Shown: positions 17,153 through 26,337, numbered from the stretch's first letter. The stretch is DNA of 52,139 nt from an uncultured Bacteroidota bacterium (GCA_903957365.1 CAJBPB010000237.1:1-52139), one strand, 5' to 3'. The notes: generated by a model from the letters alone, not told the origin. Numbers and translations are program-made.

Positions 17153-18478
17153 TTATTTATTTGTAATCGGATGATCTTCATTAAACTGTTTCAGACGTTT
17201 TTCCAATGTGCCGAATTGGTCTCGTTGAATGAGTGATGTACATGCTCTGATTCCTTCATGACGGTCGCTACCTGTTATATCAAGTGAGATAGCACTGATG
17301 CCGTAATAAATCATTTTTTCCAACAATTCCACACCAGTAAAACCCGGATAAGAATATGTAAAATAAAAACCATCCGCAATCGGCTTGTCTTCATCCATGT
17401 CATATACAATTTTGAATCCGTTTTCGGTGAAAAGTTTTTTCATGATATGTGCTTTTTCACCATATTCTTTTACTTCATCCACAAAATTGAATTCACCGTC
17501 ATTGGCTGCTTTTAAAATTGCTGTCAATGCGTATTGTGCTGAATGTGAAGTGCCTGAACTCAAAGGATATAAAGTTCCAAAAATCATATTATAACCAAAT
17601 TTATCATTTGGATAAAATCTTTTCAGGTCAGGAAACTGGCTTTGGAAAAGATTATTGGCAATTACCATCATTCCGATACGTTCACCTGCATAACTGAAAG
17701 CTTTCGAACTGGAAATGAACAAAATGTATTTATCAGTGTAGTTGGCTACAGAAGGCTGATAAGGAGCTTGTCCGGGTTTGCTGTAATCATTTCTGAAATC
17801 CATACCGAAATAGGCCAGATCTTCCATAATTACGATATTGTATTTGTTTGCAAGCTCACCAATAATCTGAAGCTCTTTTTCTGTAAAACAGATCCACGAA
17901 GGATTATTCGGATTAGAATAAAGTACGGAATGTATATGTCCCTTCTTAAAATAAGACTCAAGTTTTTCGCGTAGTTTGTCACCACGATAATTGTAAACAT
18001 CAAAACTTTCATATTTGATATTCAATACTTTATGTTGTTGTTTATGGACTGGAAATCCTGGATCAATAAATAAGGTCGTATCACGTTCTTTGAAAATGCG
18101 ACCCAGCATCAAAAAGGATGCGAAGCCACCTTGCATCGAACCCACAGTAGGAATGCAGCCTTCAGGATTTACATCAATATTCATGAAAAGTTTCACAAAT
18201 CGGGAAATCTCATTTTTTAGAACGGCAATACCATGAATATCAGGATATAAGGCTGCAACGCCTTTTTGGAGTGCCTCAATTTGTCCGGCAACTCCAATTT
18301 TTGCAGGCGGTAATCCCGGGATTCCCATTTCCATCCGGATGAACTTTTCTCCTGATGCTTGTTCGATCATATCGACAAGTTTTTTGATTTCGCGTATGGA
18401 AGCCTTACCGATGGAGGTTAAGCCACTGTCTATAATTTTTTGCTGAACTATTTCTGGTTGGATAGGAGTGGTATTCAT
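17153..18478 (-). CDS. Class I/II PLP-dependent aminotransferase
   Basis: A 441-residue fold-type I aminotransferase. The PLP lysine is Lys259 in SSSKAFSYAGERIG, with the phosphate-binding Arg267 eight residues on. Asp220 and Tyr223 (MEDLAYFG) and Asn192 (SNPNNP) contact the cofactor. The substrate is not evident from sequence. It lies directly upstream of the 2-oxoacid:ferredoxin oxidoreductase genes on the same strand, so it probably supplies their oxoacid by transaminating an amino acid such as valine, leucine, isoleucine or glutamate. That assignment is inferred from context. Confidence 0.92.
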   Translation of the reverse strand: MNTTPIQPEIVQQKIIDSGLTSIGKASIREIKKLVDMIEQASGEKFIRMEMGIPGLPPAKIGVAGQIEALQKGVAALYPDIHGIAVLKNEISRFVKLFMNIDVNPEGCIPTVGSMQGGFASFLMLGRIFKERDTTLFIDPGFPVHKQQHKVLNIKYESFDVYNYRGDKLREKLESYFKKGHIHSVLYSNPNNPSWICFTEKELQIIGELANKYNIVIMEDLAYFGMDFRNDYSKPGQAPYQPSVANYTDKYILFISSSKAFSYAGERIGMMVIANNLFQSQFPDLKRFYPNDKFGYNMIFGTLYPLSSGTSHSAQYALTAILKAANDGEFNFVDEVKEYGEKAHIMKKLFTENGFKIVYDMDEDKPIADGFYFTYSYPGFTGVELLEKMIYYGISAISLDITGSDRHEGIRACTSLIQRDQFGTLEKRLKQFNEDHPITNK

Positions 18479-18619
18479 AAAATGTAACTATTTATATTTC
18501 AGTGATTTAATAAGAGTTAAACTGTTTCAACAAATTTAATAAAAAAGGTTTTATCTTTCGCAAACGATTGCAGTAATTTTAATAAGAGAGCTAATTTAGA
18601 ATGGATTCAAGTGAACAAT

Positions 18620-19333
18620 TTATTTGTTTGATTCATTAGAATCAATTGTTTTGGTTTTATCACCTGATATACTAAGTATAATTCCCAAGGCAATTCCTAA
18701 TATAGCGGCAAATAATACCTGATAATTTACGGGAAGTAAAAAGGTGATGGTATGGGCTGGAATCCAGAAAAACGGAATCGTTTTTTTATAAACAAAATCC
18801 CACTGCCTGTTCCAATCAATTTTGGTAAATATTACTCCAAAACGAATTGGTGTAAATAATCCGGTAATTGTCCCTCCGGTTGAGGCAATATGAATATCTG
18901 TTATTTTATGAAATGTCATCATAACAGGTGCATACATTAAGTTCATTGCTGTGCTGATCGAAAAGGCGATGAATATAGTTTGAAATGATAACTGACTATT
19001 GTTTGCAGTTACAGTATTCATTCCCAAATAATTGAGTAAAAAGGGTGTGCCTGTAGCAAAAATAACAAATGCCATTTTTATTGTTATTCCTAAAAACCCC
19101 CAGACAATAGCACGTGGAACGATTCCAAATCCTTCCTGATTATAGTTTCCGGTTCGTAAGCGAAGTGCGATCATTTCACCAAAAGTTGCCAATAAGGCAA
19201 ATTTCACAAAACTCATTAAAATACCATGACTAGTATTTAATTGGTTATAGGCTGCAAAAATTTCATCTGAAAGAAAAAAGGGACTGACCAATGCAAGTAT
19301 TATAACAATAACCAGCAAATCTGTTTTCTTCAT
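18620..19333 (-). CDS. Membrane protein, tentatively Mpv17/PMP22-like
   Basis: A 237-residue protein with about five to six hydrophobic helices. The C-terminal segment FFWIPAHTITFLLP followed by YQ and a final ILS resembles the conserved end of the eukaryotic Mpv17/PMP22 family (W-P-A, N-F, V-P, Y-R, L-S), with a two-residue gap. That is a weak pattern match. I take ATG 19333 as the start because the in-frame ATG at 19363 lies inside the acyl-CoA synthetase gene; the gap is then 4 nt, which fits translational coupling. The tight link to a fermentation enzyme raises the possibility of a role in acid or ion movement, which is a guess. Confidence 0.7.
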   Translation of the reverse strand: MKKTDLLVIVIILALVSPFFLSDEIFAAYNQLNTSHGILMSFVKFALLATFGEMIALRLRTGNYNQEGFGIVPRAIVWGFLGITIKMAFVIFATGTPFLLNYLGMNTVTANNSQLSFQTIFIAFSISTAMNLMYAPVMMTFHKITDIHIASTGGTITGLFTPIRFGVIFTKIDWNRQWDFVYKKTIPFFWIPAHTITFLLPVNYQVLFAAILGIALGIILSISGDKTKTIDSNESNK

Positions 19334-19337
19334 AGAA

Positions 19338-21392
19338 TTATTTTTCAATGCGTATGCGGGCATCTACAGCAACTACACCTAAATCATTACCCAGTAATGG
19401 ATTGAGATCAATTTCTGCAATCTCTGGTGCCACTTCAAGTAAGGCTGATAACCTGCAGATTGTCTCTGCAAAAGCCAGCTCATCTATTGGTTTTTGCCCT
19501 CTGACACCTTGAATTATTTTGTAGCTTTTCAGCGAATGAATCATTCTAAGCGCTTCTGTTTTACCTATAGGAATCAGTGCACTACTTACATCCTTTAATA
19601 CTTCTATAAATATGCCGCCTAATCCGCATAAAATAACATGGCCGAATTTTCCTTCTTTTTTCGCTCCCACGAATAATTCAGTCCCTGATAACATTTGTTG
19701 CATTAAAATGGCGGTAGTATCTTTTATTTTTATCATTCTTTCAAATTCACTCACTACTTTTTCGAGCGAATTCACATGAAGTGCAACGCCACCAACATCT
19801 GATTTGTGAATGGGTCCAACCACTTTCATCACCAGCGGAAAGCCAAGGTTATTGGCCGAAGATATTGCTTCTTCTGTGGAGTTAACAACCATTTCACCAG
19901 CCCTGCGAATTCCGGAAGCATCAAGTAATTGTTGTATCGATTCCGGTGAAATATAGCCATTTACATTTTCGTCAATAACGGTTCTGATTTTGGCTTTGTC
20001 GATCTTAAATACCTCTTCAACATTTTGAGGTGGCTGTATGCGCCATACTTTTCCCAAAGCATTTCCTAATTGTACTTCGTCCGGAAAATTGATACGGTCT
20101 TTTGACAAGAAAAATTTTACTTCATCTGCTGCTGTTAAAATGGAAGGTAAAACCGGAAAAATTGGTTTATTACTTGTTTTCATTTTTTCGTTGAGCAATG
20201 CATAAACATCAAATATTTCAATCAGACCCGGTGTCCCAAAAATAACAACCATGGCATCAATTTCATCAAAATCATTGTTACATGCATCAATGATAAAACC
20301 CAGCTGTTCAGCGGTCCCGGTTGCTAAAAAATCAATCGGATTGGCAACTGAGGAACCTGCAAAGAGTTTTTCCTTTAACAAATCTGCTTTGGTTCCATGG
20401 ATGGTCGGAACCTCCAGGCCATTGGCTGACAAAGCATCAGTAAGCATAACCGCAGGACCACCGGCATGTGTAATTACAGCTATTTTATTTCCTTTGCATA
20501 CAGGATGCATAAAAACGGATGCAACCGTAATCAGTTCTTCCCTGCCATAACAACGCACAATTCCTGCTTTACGGAACAAAGCATCAACAGCAACATCAGA
20601 ACTGGCCAAAGCGCCTGTGTGAGAGGATGCTGCGCGACTTCCTGCCTCACTGGTACCTGCCTTAATTGCGGCAATTTTGCAACCTTTTCTGATCAGCGAC
20701 GAGGCATGTTTGAGTAACATCTGTGGTTTTGAGATATTCTCGATATAAAGTAATTTGATTTTGGAATCATGTTGAGGATCAAAATTTTCATCGAGATACT
20801 TTAAGACTTCCTCAACCCCCATTTGTGCTGAATTACCTACTGAAAAAACATTGGAAAAAGTCAAACCTTTTGGTATACCGGCTTCCATGATAAATACAGC
20901 GGTGGCACCAGAACCTGATATAAAATCACAACCATCATTACGAAGATTGGGGATTGGTTTTGTGAAAATACTATGATGCTGAGGAGTGAGAATACCAACA
21001 CAATTTGGCCCTATTAACGAACCGTTTACTTTATTAATTGTATCAACGATCCTGTCTTCCAGTATTTTTCCTTCAGCACTTTCTTCACTGAATCCGGCTG
21101 AAAGTATAATAAATGCCTTTGTTCCTTTTTGAAATGCAAGTAAATCAACCAACTCAGGAATATATTTTGCTGCAATGGCAATAACCGCCAAATCAACCTG
21201 AGGTAAATCAGCTGGATTTTGAAAACTTTTTATTCCCTGAACCGTATCTTCTTTTGGGTTTGAAACGAATAATGAACCTTTGAATCCACCTTCGATAATA
21301 TTTTTCAAAACTTTGCCACCAGGTTTGTGGATATCATTGGAAGCACCAATCACAACGATACTATTAGGATGTGTTAACTGTTTAGTAATCAT
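19338..21392 (-). CDS. ADP-forming acyl-CoA synthetase (acetate-CoA ligase, alpha-beta fusion)
   Basis: A 684-residue enzyme that converts acyl-CoA, ADP and phosphate to the free acid, CoA and ATP. It reads as a fused alpha-beta type: a CoA-binding Rossmann domain (VIGASNDIHKPGG), a ligase domain with GPNCVG (residues 129-134), the SSHTGALA motif holding the phosphorylated histidine (His258, close to the known alpha-subunit position), then a C-terminal ATP-grasp domain from about 455 with VMKVVGPIHKSDVGG. A TACATTTG promoter box lies 41 nt upstream. It leads the minus-strand run ending in the 2-oxoacid oxidoreductase and would harvest ATP from the acyl-CoA that enzyme makes. Confidence 0.93.
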   Translation of the reverse strand: MITKQLTHPNSIVVIGASNDIHKPGGKVLKNIIEGGFKGSLFVSNPKEDTVQGIKSFQNPADLPQVDLAVIAIAAKYIPELVDLLAFQKGTKAFIILSAGFSEESAEGKILEDRIVDTINKVNGSLIGPNCVGILTPQHHSIFTKPIPNLRNDGCDFISGSGATAVFIMEAGIPKGLTFSNVFSVGNSAQMGVEEVLKYLDENFDPQHDSKIKLLYIENISKPQMLLKHASSLIRKGCKIAAIKAGTSEAGSRAASSHTGALASSDVAVDALFRKAGIVRCYGREELITVASVFMHPVCKGNKIAVITHAGGPAVMLTDALSANGLEVPTIHGTKADLLKEKLFAGSSVANPIDFLATGTAEQLGFIIDACNNDFDEIDAMVVIFGTPGLIEIFDVYALLNEKMKTSNKPIFPVLPSILTAADEVKFFLSKDRINFPDEVQLGNALGKVWRIQPPQNVEEVFKIDKAKIRTVIDENVNGYISPESIQQLLDASGIRRAGEMVVNSTEEAISSANNLGFPLVMKVVGPIHKSDVGGVALHVNSLEKVVSEFERMIKIKDTTAILMQQMLSGTELFVGAKKEGKFGHVILCGLGGIFIEVLKDVSSALIPIGKTEALRMIHSLKSYKIIQGVRGQKPIDELAFAETICRLSALLEVAPEIAEIDLNPLLGNDLGVVAVDARIRIEK

Positions 21393-21432
21393 TTATTTAA
21401 TTTATTGTTTAGAAATTAACAATAGTAAGCGG

Positions 21433-21440
21433 CAAATGTA
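21433..21440 (-). promoter_or_regulatory. Promoter -7 box TACATTTG for the acyl-CoA synthetase gene
   Basis: Exact TAnnTTTG match on the minus strand, with a predicted leader of about 35 nt to ATG 21392. Confidence 0.65.
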
Positions 21441-21565
21441 ACAAATTCTAAAATAGCTGAACAGCAACCTTAGAATTTAGAATGAATTCAAAGAGCAAAA
21501 ATCATTCTAGAACTGCTTTTATTATTAAAAAACAAATCAATAATCGCTTTGATGCGTTTTTATGA

Positions 21566-21593
21566 ACAAGTTGATCAAAAAACTTGTCTTTTT
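21566..21593 (+). terminator. Orphan terminator-like hairpin
   Basis: A 7-bp stem with an 8-nt loop (GATCAAAA) is followed by CTTTTT. No plus-strand gene ends upstream of it, so it may end an unannotated short transcript or be chance. Confidence 0.35.
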
Positions 21594-21729
21594 AAATAAT
21601 TGTATCAACTTTGGACTTAATTTCACACTTATTACATTATTATTGAAAATTGATGTACTTCGATCTTTGTATTATTCAATTTTGACAAACGACATTCAGC
21701 ACTTAAACATCTTAATAAATTAAACAGAA

Positions 21730-23082
21730 ATGGCGGAAGAAAAAACGGAATCGAAATTTGCCAAATTCAGGCCGATTCAGAAAGGTGACAAAAAGACCAT
21801 CAAAGCCTGGGTGATGTATGATTGGGCAAACTCAGTTTATCAGTTAACGATTTTATCGGCCATTTTTCCGATCTATTTTATATCTGTTACAAGTTCAGAT
21901 AATGGGAATATCATCTCTTTTTTCGGACATAAGGTTATTAATACCGTGGCTTATTCGTGGTCTATCGCAATAGCCTATCTGGTTGTTGCACTTTTTTCTC
22001 CTTTATTCTCATCGCTAGCCGATTATACAGGAAGGAGAAAAACCTTTATGAAGGTTTTTACAATTATTGGTGCCATTTCATGTGGAGTTTTGTTCTTTTT
22101 TGATCGTCAGCATATCGAACTTGGTATAATAGCTTTCACACTGGCCACTTTTGGATATGGCGGAAGTCTTGTTTTTTACAATTCATTTTTACCAATTATC
22201 GCCGAGCCTAAAGACCAGGATATGATCAGTGCACGAGGCTATTCAATGGGTTATTTAGGCGCAGTTATTTTGCTGGTAGCCAATTTAATAGTTGTTCTTA
22301 AACCTGATTTTTTCGGTATTCAGGATAAGACAATTCCAGCAAAACTTGCATTTGCATCTGTTTGTGTCTGGTGGTTGTTCTTTTCCAGATTGACATTTAT
22401 CCGGTTACCAAAATACACTTTCGGTCATCGCCAGAAAGGTGCTAATTTGTTTATAAAAGGTTATCAGGAATTACAGGTTGTAGCAAAACAGGTTTTTCGA
22501 TCACGTAAAATGACATTGTATCTCATTGGTTTTTTCTTTGTTATCAGTGGAATACTGACCGTTATGTTTATGGCTGCAACATTTGGTGCAAAAGAACTAG
22601 GTCTGTCAGATACGGTATTGATTCCGGTGATATTAATTATTCAGATTGTAGGAATGGCGGGTGCATATTTATTCGCTAACCTTTCTGCCAAATGGGGAAA
22701 TTTTCAGGTACTGACAGGATTAATCATTTCCTGGATTTTGATCGTTATTGGTGCTTATTTTATAAAAGGAGCATTTGGTTTCATTTTAATAGCGGTTTTG
22801 GTAGGACTGATAATGGGAGGATCACAAGCATTAACAAGATCAACATTCTCAAAAATGATACCTCCTGAAACGAAGAATCATACCTCCTTTTTTAGTTTTT
22901 ATGATGTTATGGAAAAACTGGCAACTGTGGCTGGTACTTTCAGTTTTGGATTGATGGAGACTTTAACTGGAAGTATGCGGGCCTCAGTCTTGTCGATCAT
23001 CATATTTTTTATAATTGGATTGGTATTCTTCTTGTTCCTGATAGGAATTGAGTCGCGTGAAAACGCAAAAGTGATTTCGTAA
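21730..23082 (+). CDS. MFS permease, UMF1 (Atg22-like) family
   Basis: A 450-residue transporter with about 12 hydrophobic helices. The N-terminal AWVMYDWANSVYQLTILSAIFP is typical of the UMF1/Atg22-like branch of the major facilitator superfamily, as are SPLFSSLADYTGRRK and GGSQALTRSTFSKMIP. Substrates of bacterial members are poorly known; amino-acid efflux is a possible analogy to the yeast vacuolar protein. It ends at a strong bidirectional terminator shared with the converging fusion gene. Confidence 0.9.
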   Translation: MAEEKTESKFAKFRPIQKGDKKTIKAWVMYDWANSVYQLTILSAIFPIYFISVTSSDNGNIISFFGHKVINTVAYSWSIAIAYLVVALFSPLFSSLADYTGRRKTFMKVFTIIGAISCGVLFFFDRQHIELGIIAFTLATFGYGGSLVFYNSFLPIIAEPKDQDMISARGYSMGYLGAVILLVANLIVVLKPDFFGIQDKTIPAKLAFASVCVWWLFFSRLTFIRLPKYTFGHRQKGANLFIKGYQELQVVAKQVFRSRKMTLYLIGFFFVISGILTVMFMAATFGAKELGLSDTVLIPVILIIQIVGMAGAYLFANLSAKWGNFQVLTGLIISWILIVIGAYFIKGAFGFILIAVLVGLIMGGSQALTRSTFSKMIPPETKNHTSFFSFYDVMEKLATVAGTFSFGLMETLTGSMRASVLSIIIFFIIGLVFFLFLIGIESRENAKVIS

Positions 23083-23124
23083 AAGCGTTATCATTGTTCT
23101 GGAAAAATTCAGTACACAAAAAAT

Positions 23125-23155
23125 AAAAATGCCGGGTTATTAATCCGGCATTTTT
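23125..23155. terminator. Bidirectional intrinsic terminator
   Basis: A perfect 11-bp inverted repeat (AAAAATGCCGG, 9-nt loop, CCGGCATTTTT) lies between the converging MFS (+) and DAK2-DegV (-) genes. It provides a T-run on both strands. Confidence 0.9.
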
Positions 23156-23206
23156 ATTTTTATTTTGCTATGACTTGGTTAAAGTCAAGAAGGAAGATTC
23201 AAAATT

Positions 23207-25000
23207 TTATCTGAGCATAACTGAAAGGGCAACAACACCAGGTCCGGCATTGGTCACAAGTACAGGCGAAGCCTCATTGATAAATATGGGTTTTTTTCCA
23301 GTAAGAGTCTCCATCTGGTCAGCGTACCAATTTGCTGCAGTTTTGTTTTCAGCGTGAGAGATAGAATAACCCCACACTTCATTCTCGCCAACGTATCTTT
23401 TCATTTCATCCATGATAATTTTCATGCTGGCTTTTTCATTCAGAGGTTTACCAAAGGTTTCTGCTTTTCCATTGTTTTTAACTTCAACGATTGGTTTAAT
23501 CCCGAGTATCTTACCCAATAAACCTTTGGTATAACTAACACGACCACTTCTTACAAGATATTTCATGGTTTTTGATGAAACGAGTATCTTGGTGTTGTCA
23601 GACCATGCAGGCATATCATTAACAATACTTTCGTGGCTCATTCCCTTTTCAATTGCTTCTGCCATACGCAGAACAATCAGACCCAATCCACTTGATGTTT
23701 TTCTGGTGTCAATAACTGAGATGTTTTTTCCAGTCTCTCCACTTATTTTCCGGGAAGCATTCAAACTGTTTTGCCATGTGCCACTCATTCCTGCACTGAT
23801 ATGAGCAGCAATAATGGATTCGTAATGTGTTGCAAGATAATTGTAACGATTTACAAACTCGGGATACGCAGGTTGTGCAGTAGTAGGTTGAATTTCAGAT
23901 GATTGTAGTTTCTTAAAAAATTGCTCAGGCTGTATAGTAATACGATCAAGAAAATACTCTTCACCAAAATGAATGGTAAGAGGCACGACCTGAATCTGGT
24001 ATTTTTGCAATAAATCGTTTGGGATATCACAAGTTGAATCTGTAACAATTCCGATTTTAAATTTACGGTTTGATGCAAGGTCATTCTGCATAACCATATC
24101 ATCCACTTTTTTATAGGTAACTGTTCCTATTTTGGCAATATTTTCAAATAGCAACCAAGGCTGATCAGTATGAATATGGATTCTCATTTTAGTAGGTGAG
24201 CCAGCGATTACAACGGAGTCACCCATTCCTTCCATTACTTTGGTAAAGGCTGCACGTGTCAGATTTTCACCTTTTATCATTGCTTCGGTGCAAAAACGGA
24301 AAGTAATATCTTCATGGTTGATTGCATCAACAGCTTCTTCTATTTCAATTTTGGAATCATCAAAGGCGATCTGTACCTGTCCGTTTTTAAAATAGTCGAA
24401 CATACCTTCCAGAAAAACTACAAAACCTTTGGCCCCGGCATCCACAACATTTGCTTTTGCAAGCACTGCCATGCGGGTAGTCGTGAGTTTTAACGATTCC
24501 ATTGCCTTCAACAAACCATCCAGTAAAAGTTTCAAAAAGTCATCAAATTTGTCTTTGAGAAGGTAGATATATTCTGCCCAGTCTTTTATTACTGAAATCA
24601 TTGTTCCTTCAACCGGATTTGCTATGGCTTCATACGCATAACGAACCGCTTTATTCATATACTCAGCAAAAGCGCTTACGGTTAGTGTTGCCTCATCTTT
24701 TATTTCATTACTAAAACCATAAAGAAACTGTGCAAAAATAATTCCTGAATTTCCACGTGCTCCGATCAATGCTGCATCAGCAAGTGCAACTGCAGTGAGT
24801 TTCAGACTTTCCTGAGGTTGTGCCGTGTTCACAATGCTTCTCATGGTAGAGGCAAGATTGGTGCCTGTATCTGCATCAGCAACCGGAAAGACGTTGATTT
24901 TGTTGAGGAGTTTTTGGTTTTCAAAAATTCGCTGAGCGCCAGAAATGAAGCTGTAATACAACTGTATCCCGTTAATTTCAGTTACTTTGAGGTTTTCCAA
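23207..25000 (-). CDS. DAK2-DegV fusion protein, predicted one-chain fatty acid kinase
   Basis: A 597-residue two-part protein. Residues about 10-205 are a DhaL/FakA-type ATP-binding domain: NVFPVADADTGTN gives metal ligands Asp42 and Asp44, with ARGNSG and VDAGAKG further on. Residues about 230-305 match the FakA middle domain. From residue 313 a DegV/FakB lipid-binding domain begins (KIGIVTDSTCDIP), with SAGMSGTWQNS near 401-411 and a C-terminal Gly-Pro-Gly-Val motif. In Firmicutes FakA and FakB are separate and jointly phosphorylate exogenous fatty acids; here both are joined and the usual FakA C-terminal domain is replaced. The start is TTG 25000, about 30 nt after a TAACTTTG box. Confidence 0.9.
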   Translation of the reverse strand: MENLKVTEINGIQLYYSFISGAQRIFENQKLLNKINVFPVADADTGTNLASTMRSIVNTAQPQESLKLTAVALADAALIGARGNSGIIFAQFLYGFSNEIKDEATLTVSAFAEYMNKAVRYAYEAIANPVEGTMISVIKDWAEYIYLLKDKFDDFLKLLLDGLLKAMESLKLTTTRMAVLAKANVVDAGAKGFVVFLEGMFDYFKNGQVQIAFDDSKIEIEEAVDAINHEDITFRFCTEAMIKGENLTRAAFTKVMEGMGDSVVIAGSPTKMRIHIHTDQPWLLFENIAKIGTVTYKKVDDMVMQNDLASNRKFKIGIVTDSTCDIPNDLLQKYQIQVVPLTIHFGEEYFLDRITIQPEQFFKKLQSSEIQPTTAQPAYPEFVNRYNYLATHYESIIAAHISAGMSGTWQNSLNASRKISGETGKNISVIDTRKTSSGLGLIVLRMAEAIEKGMSHESIVNDMPAWSDNTKILVSSKTMKYLVRSGRVSYTKGLLGKILGIKPIVEVKNNGKAETFGKPLNEKASMKIIMDEMKRYVGENEVWGYSISHAENKTAANWYADQMETLTGKKPIFINEASPVLVTNAGPGVVALSVMLR

Positions 25001-25548
25001 TGATTTTAGTTTTAATGATTAAATCTTACTAAGCGGCCAAAGTTATGTAAAAAACATAATACCAAACTACATCTTGGTGAACAAATGTGATGATAAAATT
25101 TTTATTAATTTATTAAAGTATTATATATCAAATTGTTATAACATTTTTACACTTACCTGTGTTAATAACTTTTATTGAATATGTTGATGTTATTGTTTGT
25201 TAATTTGTTAACAAAGATAGTAGACTTTCTTCTCCATAATCGGTATAAAATATCTTTATTGAACTGAAAAATTGAATATAAAACAGATGGAAAAAGTAAG
25301 TAATAAGTTGCAATTAGAAATTTAAGTACTAAATAATCAATAAGATAAAATTCTAAACCGAGTAATTTTCTGATTATTCAATGTTTTTATTATTTATGAA
25401 ATATTCTAATATTACGAAAATTATAAATTTTGATTATAATGTGTTCATTTACATTATCATAGTGATAAAAATGAGATATAAAATTGCATTATTAGCTTAA
25501 TGTTACATTTTAACAATAGGAGCATTATAATATTCAGCAGAAGTGAAA
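25001..25548. other. AT-rich gene-free region with a perfect palindrome
   Basis: The longest gap in the window (548 bp). Apart from the promoter box at 25038 it holds a 20-nt palindrome, TTTGTTAA-TTTG-TTAACAAA, at 25196-25215. Only very short ORFs exist (for example 12 codons at 25287), without support. No tRNA-like or T-run hairpin structure was seen. Confidence 0.55.
25038..25045 (-). promoter_or_regulatory. Promoter -7 box TAACTTTG for the DAK2-DegV gene
   Basis: Exact TAnnTTTG match on the minus strand, about 32 nt of predicted leader to TTG 25000. Confidence 0.6.
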
Positions 25549-26337
25549 TTATTTTTTTCTCTGCCTTAAAGCTTCAAATACAACTATTGCTGATGAAACC
25601 GATACATTGAGTGAATCTGCGATACCACGCATAGTTATGATAATATTTTGTTTTGCACTTGAAATCCATGGCTTTGTAATTCCAGTTGATTCCGCTCCCA
25701 TTACAATTGCAGATGAATGCGTATAATCAACAGTTCTGTAATCCACAGAGGCTTCCAAATACGTACAATAGATGTCTATTTCTTTTTGCTGAAGCCATTC
25801 GATGGCTTTTTCACTTGTAGTTGTAGCAATCTGAATGGCGAAAATGCAACCCAGACTGGCGCGAATCGTATTGGGATTGTACAAATCTGGTAATGGATTA
25901 CAAAGTATAACCGCATCAACACCAGCAGCATCAGCTGTTCGAAGCACCGCACCAAGATTTCCTGGTTTTTCAACTGCTTCTAAAACGATTATCAGTGGAT
26001 TTGAACTTAGTTTTAATTCTGAAAGTTCATTATATTTTGACTTGAATACGGCTATTAATCCATCAGAACCTTCACGATATGCCATTTTTTCGAAAACATC
26101 AAGTGTAACATTCTCCAAACCTGTAAACTTTGGTAAATTATCAAACAATGATTCCAATTGGTATGGTTTTGTCAATTCTTCACAGTGATATAATTCCATC
26201 AGTTGGTAGCCCGAACGTATTGCCCGGTCAATTTCACGGAAACCTTCCACTACAAAAAGACCCTGAGAAATTCTTTCAGATGCTTTCTGTAGTTTAATGA
26301 TGTTCTTAATTCTCGGATTTGCTTTACTTGTAATCAT
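25549..26337 (-). CDS. TrmH-family (SpoU) RNA 2'-O-methyltransferase
   Basis: A 262-residue SPOUT methyltransferase. An N-terminal substrate-binding region (FVVEGFREIDRAI) precedes the three SpoU motifs: EAVEKPGNLGAVLRTADAAG (about 142-161) with the catalytic Asn and Arg, VMGAESTGI, and ADSLNVSVSSAIVVFEALRQ at the end. It uses S-adenosylmethionine to methylate a ribose in rRNA or tRNA; the exact target is not evident. It lies 29 nt after the saccharopine dehydrogenase-like gene, probably in one operon. Confidence 0.93.
   Translation of the reverse strand: MITSKANPRIKNIIKLQKASERISQGLFVVEGFREIDRAIRSGYQLMELYHCEELTKPYQLESLFDNLPKFTGLENVTLDVFEKMAYREGSDGLIAVFKSKYNELSELKLSSNPLIIVLEAVEKPGNLGAVLRTADAAGVDAVILCNPLPDLYNPNTIRASLGCIFAIQIATTTSEKAIEWLQQKEIDIYCTYLEASVDYRTVDYTHSSAIVMGAESTGITKPWISSAKQNIIITMRGIADSLNVSVSSAIVVFEALRQRKK

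Larger units (their letters stand above)
21393..21729. other. Divergent intergenic region with a hairpin of terminator type
   Basis: This 337-bp gap contains the minus-strand promoter box at 21433, a plus-strand box-like GATCTTTG at 21662-21669 (one mismatch) for the MFS gene, and a plus-strand hairpin ACAAGTT/AACTTGT at 21566-21587 followed by a T-run. I see no coding signal. Confidence 0.55.

Noticed and set aside
25287-25325. 12-codon ORF starting ATGGAAAAAGTAAG
   Set aside because: Too short, with no conserved context or promoter; there is no basis for calling it a peptide gene.
25835-26188. 117-codon plus-strand frame
   Set aside because: It is antisense to the TrmH-family gene, which carries all three SpoU motifs.
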